64,000 nucleotides of DNA from Planctomycetota bacterium (lineage in GTDB: Bacteria > Planctomycetota > SZUA-567), in assembly GCA_020060765.1 (NCBI GenBank), contig JAGUZQ010000121.1, forward strand, positions 19,565 to 83,564, given 5' to 3'. Positions 17,907-26,025 of the stretch are shown here, in pieces. The stretch's first letter is position 1, and every line of letters begins with the position of its first letter. The notes below the pieces were generated by a model. That model had not been told where the DNA came from. It searched no databases and saw nothing but the letters and a program-made list of their open reading frames with translations. The position numbers and the translations under genes are program-made.

Positions 17907-19172
17907 TCAACCGCGCTTACCTTGAAACCACTCTCTGAAAACATCCGTCACCTGCCGCAACTCTGAATCAGATATAATGTATGGTGGCACCGTGTAAACG
18001 TATTTCCCGAAGGGGCGCACCCAGACGCCGCGCGCTACCGCGAATTCCTGGATTCCCGCCAACGCCTGCCGTTCATGGGTTTCGATTATACCTGCCGCGC
18101 CCAAGACCCGCGTCTCTTTTATTTTTTCCGATTTGAGCGTCAGCAGTTCTTCGCGCAGGATTTTTTCAATCCGGGCGATTTTGTCGAGATAATTTTCCCT
18201 TTCAAATATTTCGATGCTTTTCAGCGCCAGCGCGCAGACCGTGGCGTTGCCCATGAAAGTGGGCCCGTGCATCAGCGCCTTGCCCGGATCGTCGTCGTAG
18301 AAACCGTCGAACACGCGGTCATTCGCCAGCGTTGCGGCGTGGCCGAGATAACCGGCGGTCAGCCCTTTTCCCAGTACCATGATGTCGGGCGTGACCCCGG
18401 CTTTTTCGGCGGCAAACATTTTTCCCGTGCGGCCGAAGCCGGTGGCGATTTCGTCAAAGATCAGCAACACGTCAAACCGGTCGCACAATTCGCGCGCGCC
18501 TCGCAGATAATGCGGAGAATAAATATTAAACCCGCCCGCCGCCTGCAAGAGCGGCTCGCAGATAAAAGCGGCGATTTCTCTGTGTTTCTTTTCCAGCAGT
18601 TTTTCCAGTTCGGCAAGCTGGCGCCTGATATCTTCCTCGCTCGCGTTATAGCCGCCGGTCGGCGCAGGGAGAAAATATTGTTTCGGCAAAAGACCGCCGA
18701 ACAGTTTGTGCATTCCGTTATCCGGGTCGCACACCGACATGCAGCCGGTGGTGTCGCCGTGGTAGGCTTTTTTCAGCGCGATGAATTTCGTTTTTTTTCT
18801 GCCCCGGTTCAGCCAGAACTGCGCCGCCATTTTCAACGCCACTTCCACCCCCACCGAGCCGCTGTCGGAATAGAAAACGTGGTTCAAACCTTCAGGCGTA
18901 ATCTCGACCAGCTTGTCGGCCAATTCCCGCGCGGCGGGATGGATAATCCCTCCCAGCATCACGTGGGGCAATTTTTCCGCCTGCGCGCGCATGGCTTCCT
19001 TCAGTTCGCGGTTGCCGTAACCGTGGATCATGCACCACCAGGAGGCGATGCCGTCGATCAGTTCCCGCCCGTCAGCCAGACGCAGGCGCACGCCGTCGGC
19101 AGACACCACCTCGTACGGCGGCGGCATGGTTTTCATCTGCGCGTAGGGGAACCAGATTCCGGGATTTTTCAC
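17907..19172 (-). CDS. bioA: Adenosylmethionine-8-amino-7-oxononanoate aminotransferase
   Basis: A 421-residue PLP enzyme of aminotransferase class III. BioA converts 8-amino-7-oxononanoate to 7,8-diaminopelargonate with SAM as amino donor in biotin synthesis. Visible features are the N-terminal WFPYAQ and DGIASWWCMIHGYG, typical of BioA. YSDSGSVGVEVALKMA is the phosphate-binding loop. AYHGDTTG, FDEIATGFGRTG and the Schiff-base Lys of VLGKGLTAGYLG follow. The start is GTG at 19172 with AGGAAG upstream. A bioF gene lies 26 kb away at 45436; the pathway is therefore scattered here. Confidence 0.92.
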   Translation of the reverse strand: MKNPGIWFPYAQMKTMPPPYEVVSADGVRLRLADGRELIDGIASWWCMIHGYGNRELKEAMRAQAEKLPHVMLGGIIHPAARELADKLVEITPEGLNHVFYSDSGSVGVEVALKMAAQFWLNRGRKKTKFIALKKAYHGDTTGCMSVCDPDNGMHKLFGGLLPKQYFLPAPTGGYNASEEDIRRQLAELEKLLEKKHREIAAFICEPLLQAAGGFNIYSPHYLRGARELCDRFDVLLIFDEIATGFGRTGKMFAAEKAGVTPDIMVLGKGLTAGYLGHAATLANDRVFDGFYDDDPGKALMHGPTFMGNATVCALALKSIEIFERENYLDKIARIEKILREELLTLKSEKIKETRVLGAAGIIETHERQALAGIQEFAVARGVWVRPFGKYVYTVPPYIISDSELRQVTDVFREWFQGKRG

Positions 19173-19181
19173 GGCTCTTCC

Positions 19182-19210
19182 TTGTTGCTTGCATTTTCAG
19201 ATTGTATAAT
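19182..19210 (+). promoter_or_regulatory. Sigma-70-type promoter for the small TGA-interrupted gene
   Basis: TTGTTG and a perfect TATAAT are separated by 17 bp. The -10 ends 24 bp before the ATG at 19235. It lies in the divergent gap upstream of bioA. Confidence 0.7.
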
Positions 19211-19234
19211 CATATAGTTCGGAAGGAATCTGTC

Positions 19235-19516
19235 ATGAAAAAAACCGATGCGGGAAAAAGTTCCTTGGCCTGGGCGGCTGCGGTTTGGAGCGCGTTTTTG
19301 TTTCTGCTGGTTTTCCGCCCCGGCTGAGGCTCATGGATTAACATCCCGGTGGGATTGTTGCTTACCTTCGGTCCGCTCGTGGGGGTCGTCAAAGGAATAC
19401 TCGGAATTGTGCGGGAAGAATCACGCACGCACGCGATTGCCGGCTTGGTTTTTTCCGCTATACCGCTGGCCTTATTCGTCCTGCCCCTCGTTGGCTTTTT
19501 CTTCTGCCGAGGCTGA
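19235..19516 (+). pseudogene. Small membrane protein gene with in-frame TGA at codon 31
   Basis: From an ATG with GGAAGGA eight bases before it and a good promoter upstream, the frame runs 93 codons but meets TGA at 19325-19327. Before it: MKKTDAGKSSLAWAAAVWSA and a hydrophobic run FLFLLVF, then RPG. After it: GSWINIPVGLLLTFGPLVGV and a second hydrophobic segment (GLVFSAIPLALFVLPLVGFFF). Together they read as one small protein of about three membrane helices. The interruption could be a nonsense mutation (one change from TGG), a recoded UGA or a sequence error. TGA serves as an ordinary stop elsewhere in the window. The 3' end overlaps the convergent gene at 19472. Confidence 0.55.
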
Positions 19517-20116
19517 AGCGGTTTCGCTTTTCAAATTGCTGCAACTGATGCCGTGCCAGGCAATGCCGAGAGAATGGGTGGCGCGCTCCAGCGACAGGCG
19601 CAGTTTTTCCAGTTCCTCCTCCGACAGGTTTCCTTCCAGCTTGACGATTTTAAGATAAGCCTCGTCCAGATATTCGGCCACTTCCTTCAGCCCGGTATTG
19701 CGCGCTTCCAGGCACTCCATCGCCAGATTGAGCTGAGAAGCGATTTCGGTCAGGTAATCGCCATCGCGCAGATGAAAGCGGAAAGACGGGTTTGTCACCA
19801 AATTGTTGATGTCCTGCACCAGTCGGAAAGCCGCGCCCGCCACCCGGTGCGTGCGCCGGATCGTGAGCCAGGCATAGCACATGCAGATCAGCATCGGCAC
19901 CGCGAAGGCGATGGCGACGAATGCAACCAGCGCCGTGGATTTGTCCAGCCCGTAATTGAGATGAAGCCAGCCTATCGCCACGAACAGCGCGGCCTGCAGG
20001 ATGACCATGATAATAAAGACCCCGAGCGTGGCGTTGACCTCGCCCATCTGGTAGCCCTGGTCGATGAGATAAACGCGGCGTCTGCCGACGTCCATTTTCT
20101 TTTCGGGAGTTTCCAT
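19472..20116 (-). CDS. Two-helix membrane protein with HAMP-like/coiled-coil tail, unknown
   Basis: About 214 residues from the ATG at 20116, chosen because GAGGGTGGT lies just upstream. The sequence further upstream is a repeat element. Two hydrophobic helices (GVFIIMVILQAALFVAIGW and LVAFVAIAFAVPMLICMCYAW) are joined by a short loop. A cytoplasmic region follows (TIRRTHRVAGAAFRLVQDI), then long amphipathic helices. The arrangement recalls two-helix sensors or chemoreceptor-like HAMP proteins, but no kinase or signalling domain follows. The last 15 residues are acidic and overlap the convergent TGA-interrupted gene. Function unknown. Confidence 0.7.
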   Translation of the reverse strand: METPEKKMDVGRRRVYLIDQGYQMGEVNATLGVFIIMVILQAALFVAIGWLHLNYGLDKSTALVAFVAIAFAVPMLICMCYAWLTIRRTHRVAGAAFRLVQDINNLVTNPSFRFHLRDGDYLTEIASQLNLAMECLEARNTGLKEVAEYLDEAYLKIVKLEGNLSEEELEKLRLSLERATHSLGIAWHGISCSNLKSETASASAEEKANEGQDE

Positions 20117-20140
20117 TTCACCACCCTCAAAAGTAAAAAC

Positions 20141-20345
20141 TTGTACCGTCATTCCTGCGCAGGCAGGAATTCAGGCGGGGTAGCCCCGCTGCTATATTAC
20201 GCAAGCATTTATGGCCGCATAAAACTTTCGCGCGTTCTTCGCCCGCGACCAACGGAAGCGCGGTAGGGTTACACGGACGGATGCGCTTGCGAATTATGCG
20301 AGTGCGGCACGCACCCTGGATTCCCGCCTGCGCGGGAATGACGAC
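20141..20345. repeat. MITE-like element with a second repeat between its arms
   Basis: The left arm (CTTGTACCGTCATTCCTGCG, 20141 onward) and the right arm (20315-20345) are the same inverted arms as at 17785-17880. Here they are about 140 bp apart instead of about 25. The insert contains GCAAGC...GGATGCGCTTGCG and GTGCGGCACGCA, parts of another dispersed family also seen at 15808-15850 and 56918-56955. It looks like one repeat inserted into another. Confidence 0.65.
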
Positions 20346-20430
20346 TGTACGTTTGTTTCTGAAAACAGAACGCTTTCCCTTAATTAAACCGTATTGCCTC
20401 TATTCCCTCCTGTAAGGGAGAGGACACTGT

Positions 20431-21783
20431 TCAGACGGGCGGACTGTAAGCTTTCCCGTCCTTCTTTTTCAGACAGGGATTCGGTTCCTTGTTTTTCGCC
20501 GACAGCAGGAATTCGTCCTGGTATTCCGATCCGCGCCGGTCGAAAAAGCTGTCGATCGGGTCTTCCACCCACAACGTCGCGCACAGGGTCTTGGCGTCCT
20601 CGCCGCCGCCGAAATCGGGAGGAGGAATAATCTCTCCCCCGGCAATGGCGTAGTCCAGCAGTTTCAGATAGGCCGAAAGCGTCTTGTTGGTCGGGCCCAG
20701 ACCCTTGGAATAAAGATACTTCCCTTCCAGCATGGAATTCAGTTCCAGCGAGGTCGGGCGCGCGCTGGGGCTCTGGTGCAGGCACAGCATGACGATGTCG
20801 GACAATTGCGAGAAATCGAAGCGGTCGTGCTCGACCTTGCGCACCTCCTTGGGCGCGCGAAGTTCGAATTCCAGTTGGCGGCGCATGTTATCGACCCGGT
20901 CATGGGTGGTCTTGCCAAAAACACGGTAGGGGCTGAACCCCGTCAGCGCCTCGTAGCCGATCACACCCAGCGCCCAGATGTCGCTGGCGGGGTTGGCGTA
21001 GCCTTCCAGTTGCTCGGGCGCCATGTAGCGGGGTTTGCCCACCAGTTTTTTCTCCACTCCCGCCTCGCCGCCGAAAGCCTTGGCCACGCCGAAGTCGGCC
21101 AGCTTGGTGATGCCCGCTTTTTTATTGAACAGGATGTTGCTGGGGGAGATGTCGCGGTGGACGAGGTTGAGTTGCCTCCCGTGGTCGTCGGTGAGCATGT
21201 GCGCCTCGGCCAAGGCGATGACGGCTTTATTGAGGATGAAGCCGACCATGGCCGGATTCATCAGCAGGGTAGTGTCGGCGTGGGCCTTCAGCACCTGGTC
21301 CAGGCCGGGGCCGTTGACGTATTCCAGCACCATGAAATAGAGTTTGCTTTTTTTTATGCCGGTGGTGCGGCCGGTGCGCGGGTCGCGGTGGCCGGGCAGG
21401 TTCATCTCCATGCTTTCCAGCGCCAGCAGCTCGACGATGGTGCCCTGGCTGAGCTGCGCCAGAAGCTGCGCCTCTTCCACGAACTTGCCGATGGCGACGG
21501 CGTCGGTGGTGTCTTTCAAGACCTTGATGGCTACTTCCTTGCGGATGCCTCCTTCCGAGACATGGTGCGCGAGAAACACCGTGCCCATCCCGCCCTCGCC
21601 CAGCTCCTTCACCAGCTCGTAGTGGCTGATCGATTTCAGGTTTTTCTCGCCCTCGCGCAAGCCTTCCATAATCCGACCGCCGTAATCGGCGAGAATTTTC
21701 TCTTGCGAGTCGGTGCCGGTTGACAGGGCTTCGTCGCCGCCGTCCCTGACAACTTTCCTGACCGGTCTTCTTCTCAGTGCCAT
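20431..21783 (-). CDS. Hanks-type Ser/Thr protein kinase (PknB-like), cytoplasmic
   Basis: A 450-residue kinase. The catalytic domain runs from about 54 to 340. It shows the Gly-rich loop LGEGGMGTVF, the ATP-anchoring Lys87 in VAIK and LVHRDISPSNIL with catalytic Asp211. DFG at 230-232 and the activation-segment end PRYMAPEQLEGY followed by DIWALGVIGYEAL complete it. All catalytic residues are present, so it should be active. No membrane helix is found, unlike most PknB proteins, and the C-terminal 100 residues are of unknown fold. One base separates it from the upstream lipoprotein gene, so the pair is an operon and the lipoprotein may be functionally linked. Confidence 0.92.
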   Translation of the reverse strand: MALRRRPVRKVVRDGGDEALSTGTDSQEKILADYGGRIMEGLREGEKNLKSISHYELVKELGEGGMGTVFLAHHVSEGGIRKEVAIKVLKDTTDAVAIGKFVEEAQLLAQLSQGTIVELLALESMEMNLPGHRDPRTGRTTGIKKSKLYFMVLEYVNGPGLDQVLKAHADTTLLMNPAMVGFILNKAVIALAEAHMLTDDHGRQLNLVHRDISPSNILFNKKAGITKLADFGVAKAFGGEAGVEKKLVGKPRYMAPEQLEGYANPASDIWALGVIGYEALTGFSPYRVFGKTTHDRVDNMRRQLEFELRAPKEVRKVEHDRFDFSQLSDIVMLCLHQSPSARPTSLELNSMLEGKYLYSKGLGPTNKTLSAYLKLLDYAIAGGEIIPPPDFGGGEDAKTLCATLWVEDPIDSFFDRRGSEYQDEFLLSAKNKEPNPCLKKKDGKAYSPPV

Positions 21784-21784
21784 C

Positions 21785-22333
21785 TTATTTTTTCACCTTT
21801 CCCGTAGCTTTGCGCATTTCCTCCGCCTTTTTTTCCTCGGCCAGATTCTCTTCTTCCCGAGCCTGTTTCATCAGTTCGATCCAGCGCTTTTCGTCGCCGC
21901 CCCGACAATCGAAAACTTGCATTTTCCCGCCGCGCATCCGGAAGAAAATACGGTATGCTCCCGTGCCTTCGCCAGTGTAAAACAGCCACAGCGAAACCGC
22001 CGGCCCGCTGTACAGGGTCAGGTTGATCTCCGCAATCAGCGGCCATTTCTTTTCCGGTATCTCCGCCAGCCTGCCGCGCAGGGTTTCCAGGAATTGTGGC
22101 GTCAAGGATTCGGGAACTATAAAGGTTTCGTGAGGAGCCGATGATTTTTCCTTATCCAGGAAAAGATCGGTCGTCACGCGGAATTCTACAATCTGACTGG
22201 CCGAAGGAAGATTCGGCGCAGGAGTAACTGCCTCTTCCCGCTCCGGCGCGGCGCAGCCCGCGAGGAAGAACAGCGCGAACGCCAACCATAAGGCACCGGG
22301 TTTCATTTCCGCAAGATTCGCTCTTTTTGACAT
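21785..22333 (-). CDS. Lipoprotein of unknown function, paired with a Ser/Thr kinase
   Basis: About 182 residues. A hydrophobic signal (GALWLAFALFFLAGCAAP) ends in the lipobox LAGC, so the mature protein would be lipidated at Cys. The mature part has a short Pro-rich linker and a globular region with FRVTTDLFL, LTLYSGPAVSLWLFY and AYRIFFRM. It ends in a charged Glu/Lys helix (EEENLAEEKKAEEMRK). An ATG nine codons downstream of 22333 would give a more standard signal peptide length. It is separated from the kinase by one base. No family is recognised. Confidence 0.75.
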   Translation of the reverse strand: MSKRANLAEMKPGALWLAFALFFLAGCAAPEREEAVTPAPNLPSASQIVEFRVTTDLFLDKEKSSAPHETFIVPESLTPQFLETLRGRLAEIPEKKWPLIAEINLTLYSGPAVSLWLFYTGEGTGAYRIFFRMRGGKMQVFDCRGGDEKRWIELMKQAREEENLAEEKKAEEMRKATGKVKK

Positions 22334-22522
22334 AACAGGTTTTCCCGCCGACAGGTGTTTCGCGCTTTCACTGCACTATGTCCGCTAATTGTCTCTGTTA
22401 GAAAGAAAACGTCAAGTATTTTTGTATTCTGGTTTTTACGATAAAATCCGGCTGGACTCGCCCGCGTTCTGCTGGCATACTGTCTGTCGACTTATTTTTC
22501 GGCATTTTACAGGCAGGCAATC

Positions 22523-23053
22523 ATGCAGACTCTTATCCAGACCGAGATGTATTACGCAAGCATCATGGCGGCAGTGTTCCTGGCCTTGTCGATTTCCGCC
22601 AGTTACATCAGTTATTTCGTCATCAGTTTCGCCGCGCGCAAAAGCAGCAAAAGCAAACAGCAGATCCTGCTGCTGCTGGCTTCGATTCTGAAATTCACCA
22701 TCCTGACCATGGGTCTGCTGGTATCGCTCGGAACGCTGGGGGTGAAGGTGGAGCCGATCATCGCAGGGCTGGGCTTGTCGGGATTCGCTTTTGGCTTTGC
22801 CTTGCGCGACGCTATTTCCAACATGCTGGCGGGAATTCTGCTGATCGTCTATGCGCCGTTCGGGTTGGATGATGTGATTTCCGTGATGGGCGCTACCGGC
22901 AGGGTGATTGACATCAATCTGCGGTATGTCACGCTCCAGAGCGAGACCGAGATCAATCTTATTCCCAATTCAAGCTGTTTCAGCAACCGGATTACTAAAA
23001 CCATTCCCAAAGCGGAACCGGTTCAACCCGGCGATGAAGCGGGGTTGGCTTAA
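22523..23053 (+). CDS. Small MscS-type mechanosensitive channel
   Basis: A 176-residue inner-membrane protein with three hydrophobic segments. The last matches the MscS pore helix and following region: AGLGLSGFAFGFALRDAISNMLAGILLIVYAPFGLDD. The beta domain begins (VISVMGATGRVIDINLRYVTLQSETE), but the protein ends about 35 residues after INLIPNS. The alpha/beta cage found in the 280-residue E. coli MscS is therefore missing. Short MscS homologues of this kind exist, and no frameshift is seen downstream. It would act as an osmotic release valve. It converges with the monooxygenase gene, overlapping by 4 bp. Confidence 0.85.
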   Translation: MQTLIQTEMYYASIMAAVFLALSISASYISYFVISFAARKSSKSKQQILLLLASILKFTILTMGLLVSLGTLGVKVEPIIAGLGLSGFAFGFALRDAISNMLAGILLIVYAPFGLDDVISVMGATGRVIDINLRYVTLQSETEINLIPNSSCFSNRITKTIPKAEPVQPGDEAGLA

Positions 23054-23358
23054 ACCGGCTGCAGCACCTGCAGCGAAACGCCCTGCACCAGATCCTTGAC
23101 GTTTTCGCGGTAAGTTGCCATGTGCGGCGCGGCGAGGTGGGCGCGCAGGTGGTCGAGGCTTTCCCACTGCTCGACTATCGTCACCACGTTTTCCCGCAAG
23201 GGAAGCTGCGGCGGCAGGCCGGTTGCCAGATCCACGCTTGGCCCGTAAAAGAGGCAGCCTTCCTCGGCTTGCACGGCTGGCACGTTGCGGTTGAACACAG
23301 CCAGGAATTTATCCCGCAGTCCGGGATTGACGGTGATGGTCGCGATGACGTGAATCAT
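23050..23358 (-). CDS. ABM-domain putative monooxygenase
   Basis: A 102-residue dimeric alpha+beta barrel protein of the antibiotic-biosynthesis-monooxygenase (YgiN-like) family. The start MIHVIATITVNPGLRDKFLAVF and the following EEGCLFYGPSVDL are characteristic. VTIVEQWESLDHLRAHLAAPHMATY is the hallmark region with the conserved Trp and His. Family members oxidise quinols or other aromatic substrates without cofactor, but the substrate here is unknown. Two bases separate it from the upstream receiver-domain gene, an unusual pairing that suggests co-transcription. Confidence 0.85.
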   Translation of the reverse strand: MIHVIATITVNPGLRDKFLAVFNRNVPAVQAEEGCLFYGPSVDLATGLPPQLPLRENVVTIVEQWESLDHLRAHLAAPHMATYRENVKDLVQGVSLQVLQPV

Positions 23359-23360
23359 TA

Positions 23361-23888
23361 TTATTTCCCCAGGTTGTCGTAGTCGAGCATATCTTTGATA
23401 GTCTGCATCAGTTCCGGCATCTTGAACGGCTTGGGAATAAAGACTGAAACGCCGGCATTGATCGCATTGGTACGGGTTTCAGGTTTGGGCGAGGCGCAGA
23501 TCATGATAATCGGCACCATCAGCCCGTCCGGCAGTTCCCGGATTTTTTGGCAGGCTTCGGTACCGGTCATGTGTGGCATGGCCTCGTCCAGGATGATAAG
23601 CTGCGGCATCTTGGTCTGCGCGAACATCAGCGCTTCCATCCCGTTGTCGGTGGTGACGCATTCCAGGCGGAGGGTTTTGAGCTGATTGGCAATCACCGCC
23701 GCGATCCGGTTATCGTCTTCCGCGATCAGAACCGTTGCCAGATTTTCATGCGTGGTTTCGACCTTTTTTGCGACTGTATGCGGTTTGTCAGCCGCCGGTT
23801 TGCTTCGCGTGGGGGAAGATTTGTTCCCATCCTTCAGCCGCGCCGCCATCAGCGCTTTCAGTTTTTCCTTGTTGTCCTGAATGCCCAT
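23361..23888 (-). CDS. Stand-alone response-regulator receiver protein
   Basis: About 175 residues from the ATG at 23888 (GGGGAAG upstream). A Lys/Ala-rich N-terminal tail of about 55 residues precedes one REC domain. It has the acidic pair in LIAEDDNRI, the phospho-acceptor Asp in LIILDEAMPHMTG, the Thr/Ser position region MICAS, and the Lys of FIPKPF. There is no output domain, so it would act by protein contact as CheY or Spo0F do. The cognate kinase is not obvious; the CheA fusion at 3957-7025 is the only histidine kinase in the window. It is two bases upstream of the ABM gene. Confidence 0.88.
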   Translation of the reverse strand: MGIQDNKEKLKALMAARLKDGNKSSPTRSKPAADKPHTVAKKVETTHENLATVLIAEDDNRIAAVIANQLKTLRLECVTTDNGMEALMFAQTKMPQLIILDEAMPHMTGTEACQKIRELPDGLMVPIIMICASPKPETRTNAINAGVSVFIPKPFKMPELMQTIKDMLDYDNLGK

Positions 23889-24040
23889 GCTCTTCCCCGC
23901 CAATCATCAGATTCGATTAAAACCGGATTTCTCCTCTTCATCATAAGCCCTGGTTTTTTTTTGTCCACTTTTTTATCGCGCCACTTCCGCCTTTTGGCGT
24001 TTGTGTTATACTAATTATCACTATTGTCCGGAGGATTATC

Positions 24041-24559
24041 ATGAATATTTACGAATTGATCAAAACCAGGAAAAGCGTGCGCGCGTTCCAGGATCGGGAC
24101 GTGCCGGAAGACGTTCTGATGAAGTTGCTCGGAGCCGCACGCATGGCGCCCTCGGCCAAGAACTTCCAGGAATGGCGCTTCATCATCGTGCGCAACTCCG
24201 CCACGCGCGCGAAACTCGCCGAAGCCGCCAAGGGGCAGAAATTCGTGGCCGAAGCGCCGGTGGTGATAGCCTGCTGCGCCGAGACCGACTGGCATGTCAT
24301 GAGTTGCGGCCAGCTTTGCTATCCCATCGACCTCGCCATCGCCATCGACCACCTTACCCTCGCGGCGGTGGAGGAGGGTCTGGGCGCGTGCTGGGTCGGC
24401 GCATTTTACGAAGACAAGGTGCGCGACATTCTCGAAATTCCGAGAAACATCCGGGTGGTGGAACTGCTGCCTCTGGGTTATCCCCAGGATTCCGCGCCGG
24501 TGGAAAAGAGCCGCCTGCCGCTGACTGCCATCGTCAAGCGCGAAAAGTGGCACGACTAA
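24041..24559 (+). CDS. Nitroreductase-family FMN oxidoreductase
   Basis: A 172-residue protein of the nitroreductase fold. The N-terminal ELIKTRKSVRAFQDRDVPED and AARMAPSAKNFQEWRFIIV contain the FMN-phosphate-binding Arg/Ser residues. GLGACWVGAFYEDKVRDIL and LLPLGYPQ are the conserved C-terminal segments. Several Cys (VIACCAETDWHVMSCGQLC) lie in the middle. Enzymes of this type reduce nitro groups, quinones or flavins with NAD(P)H; the substrate is unknown. GGAGGA lies seven bases before the ATG and a TATACT -10-like hexamer at 24008-24013, so it is probably monocistronic. Confidence 0.9.
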   Translation: MNIYELIKTRKSVRAFQDRDVPEDVLMKLLGAARMAPSAKNFQEWRFIIVRNSATRAKLAEAAKGQKFVAEAPVVIACCAETDWHVMSCGQLCYPIDLAIAIDHLTLAAVEEGLGACWVGAFYEDKVRDILEIPRNIRVVELLPLGYPQDSAPVEKSRLPLTAIVKREKWHD

Positions 24560-24574
24560 CCGCTTCGCGGTTAA

Positions 24575-24682
24575 GTTTCCAGTCTCCAGTGCTGGTTAAC
24601 GGAAGTTTTTCCATGGAGGCGGATGCGGCTTTTTTCCATTCTGTTACCAGAAAACGCTGTCTCAAAAAAACTGGAGACTGTT
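24575..24682. repeat. Inverted CTGGAGACTG repeat, copy 2
   Basis: Facing units TTTCCAGTCTCCAGT (24575 onward) and ACTGGAGACTGTTTCC (up to about 24685) enclose about 75 bp. It belongs to the same family as 11873-12014. It lies in the gap between the nitroreductase and rarA genes and may separate their transcripts. Confidence 0.6.
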
Positions 24683-24708
24683 TCCCCTGAACCTTTGCGA
24701 AGAATTTT

Positions 24709-26025
24709 ATGGCTAAACACGCCCCGCTCGCCGACCGGATGCGTCCGCGCAACCTCGACGAATTTTTTGGACAGGAACACCTGGTCGGCGAAGGACGGCT
24801 CCTGCGCCGCCTGATCGAAGACGACCAGGTCAGTTCCATGCTGCTCTGGGGGCCGCCCGGCAGCGGCAAAACCACGCTCGCGCAGATTATCGCCCAGGTT
24901 ACCGCGCGCGCGTTTGTCACCTTTTCCGCCGTCCTGAACGGGGTTAAGGAGGTACGCGTCGTCGTCTCCGAGGCCGAGGCGCGGAGGGAAAGCGAAAACC
25001 GGGGCACCATCCTGTTTGTCGACGAAATCCATCGTTTCAACAAGGCGCAACAAGATGCGTTTCTGCCGCACGTCGAGGCGGGAACGATTATCCTGATCGG
25101 CGCGACGACGGAAAACCCTTCTTTTGAAATCATCGGTGCGCTGCAAAGCCGCTGTCGCACCTTTACCCTGAACCCGCTCGATGACGCCGACATTGCCTGC
25201 ATTATAGACATGACGCTGACCGACAGCGAACGGGGCCTGGCGGAGTTCAAACCTCTGCTTTCGCCCGAGGCGCGGGAACTGCTGATCAATTACGCCAACG
25301 GCGACGCGCGCGCGGCACTCACCGCCCTGGATTTCGCAGTCTGCGGGGCAGATGCCAACGGCTCGGGTGTACGCGAAATTTCTTTTGACCTCATGAAGGA
25401 AGCCTTGGCCAGCCGCATCGTGCAATACGACAAGGGCGGCGAGGAGCACTACAACCTTATTTCCGCTTTGCATAAATCGCTACGCGGTTCTGATCCGCAG
25501 GCGGCGCTGTACTGGCTGTCGCGGATGATCGAGGGCGGCGCCGACCCGCTGTATATTGTCCGGCGGCTGGTGCGGTTTGCTTCCGAGGACATAGGGCTAG
25601 CCGACCCGAATGCTTTGGTTCAGGCTATTGCCGCACGCGACGCCACGCATTTTCTCGGTTATCCGGAATGCAACACCGCCCTCGCGCAACTGGTGATCTA
25701 CCTCGCCACCGCGCCCAAGTCGAACTCGGTATATATGGGCATCAAGAACGCCGCGCGCGACGTGGCCGAGACCCGCAACGACCCCGTGCCGCTGCACATC
25801 CGCAACGCCCCGACGAAACTGATGAAGGAACTGGATTACGGGAAGGGGTACAAGTACGATCACGACGAGCCGGGCGCGTTTTCCGGACAGGATTACCTGC
25901 CGGAAAAAATCCGGAGCCACATCTATTACACGCCCGGGCCGTTCGGATTCGAGAAAGACATCAAGAAGAGGATTGATTACTGGGAACGGTTGCGTCAGGA
26001 AAAGCGCGGGGAAAACACGCCGTAA
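24709..26025 (+). CDS. rarA: Replication-associated recombination protein A (MgsA/RarA)
   Basis: A 438-residue AAA+ ATPase of the RarA/WRNIP1 family that acts at stalled replication forks. It starts with the typical PLADRMRPRNLDEFFGQEHL. Walker A is GPPGSGKTT (around residue 48), Walker B is ILFVDEIHRFN, and sensor 1 is LIGATTENPSF. The C-terminal tetramerisation region is complete (MIEGGADPLYIVRRLVRFASEDIG to SGQDYLPE), so the length is normal. The last 31 bp overlap the 3' end of the convergent deacetylase gene. Confidence 0.95.
   Translation: MAKHAPLADRMRPRNLDEFFGQEHLVGEGRLLRRLIEDDQVSSMLLWGPPGSGKTTLAQIIAQVTARAFVTFSAVLNGVKEVRVVVSEAEARRESENRGTILFVDEIHRFNKAQQDAFLPHVEAGTIILIGATTENPSFEIIGALQSRCRTFTLNPLDDADIACIIDMTLTDSERGLAEFKPLLSPEARELLINYANGDARAALTALDFAVCGADANGSGVREISFDLMKEALASRIVQYDKGGEEHYNLISALHKSLRGSDPQAALYWLSRMIEGGADPLYIVRRLVRFASEDIGLADPNALVQAIAARDATHFLGYPECNTALAQLVIYLATAPKSNSVYMGIKNAARDVAETRNDPVPLHIRNAPTKLMKELDYGKGYKYDHDEPGAFSGQDYLPEKIRSHIYYTPGPFGFEKDIKKRIDYWERLRQEKRGENTP

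Noticed and set aside
19325..19327. Selenocysteine codon in the small membrane gene
   Set aside because: No obvious SECIS-like hairpin directly after the TGA, no Cys-like redox motif around it, and a simple TGG-to-TGA change explains it; kept as an open finding only.
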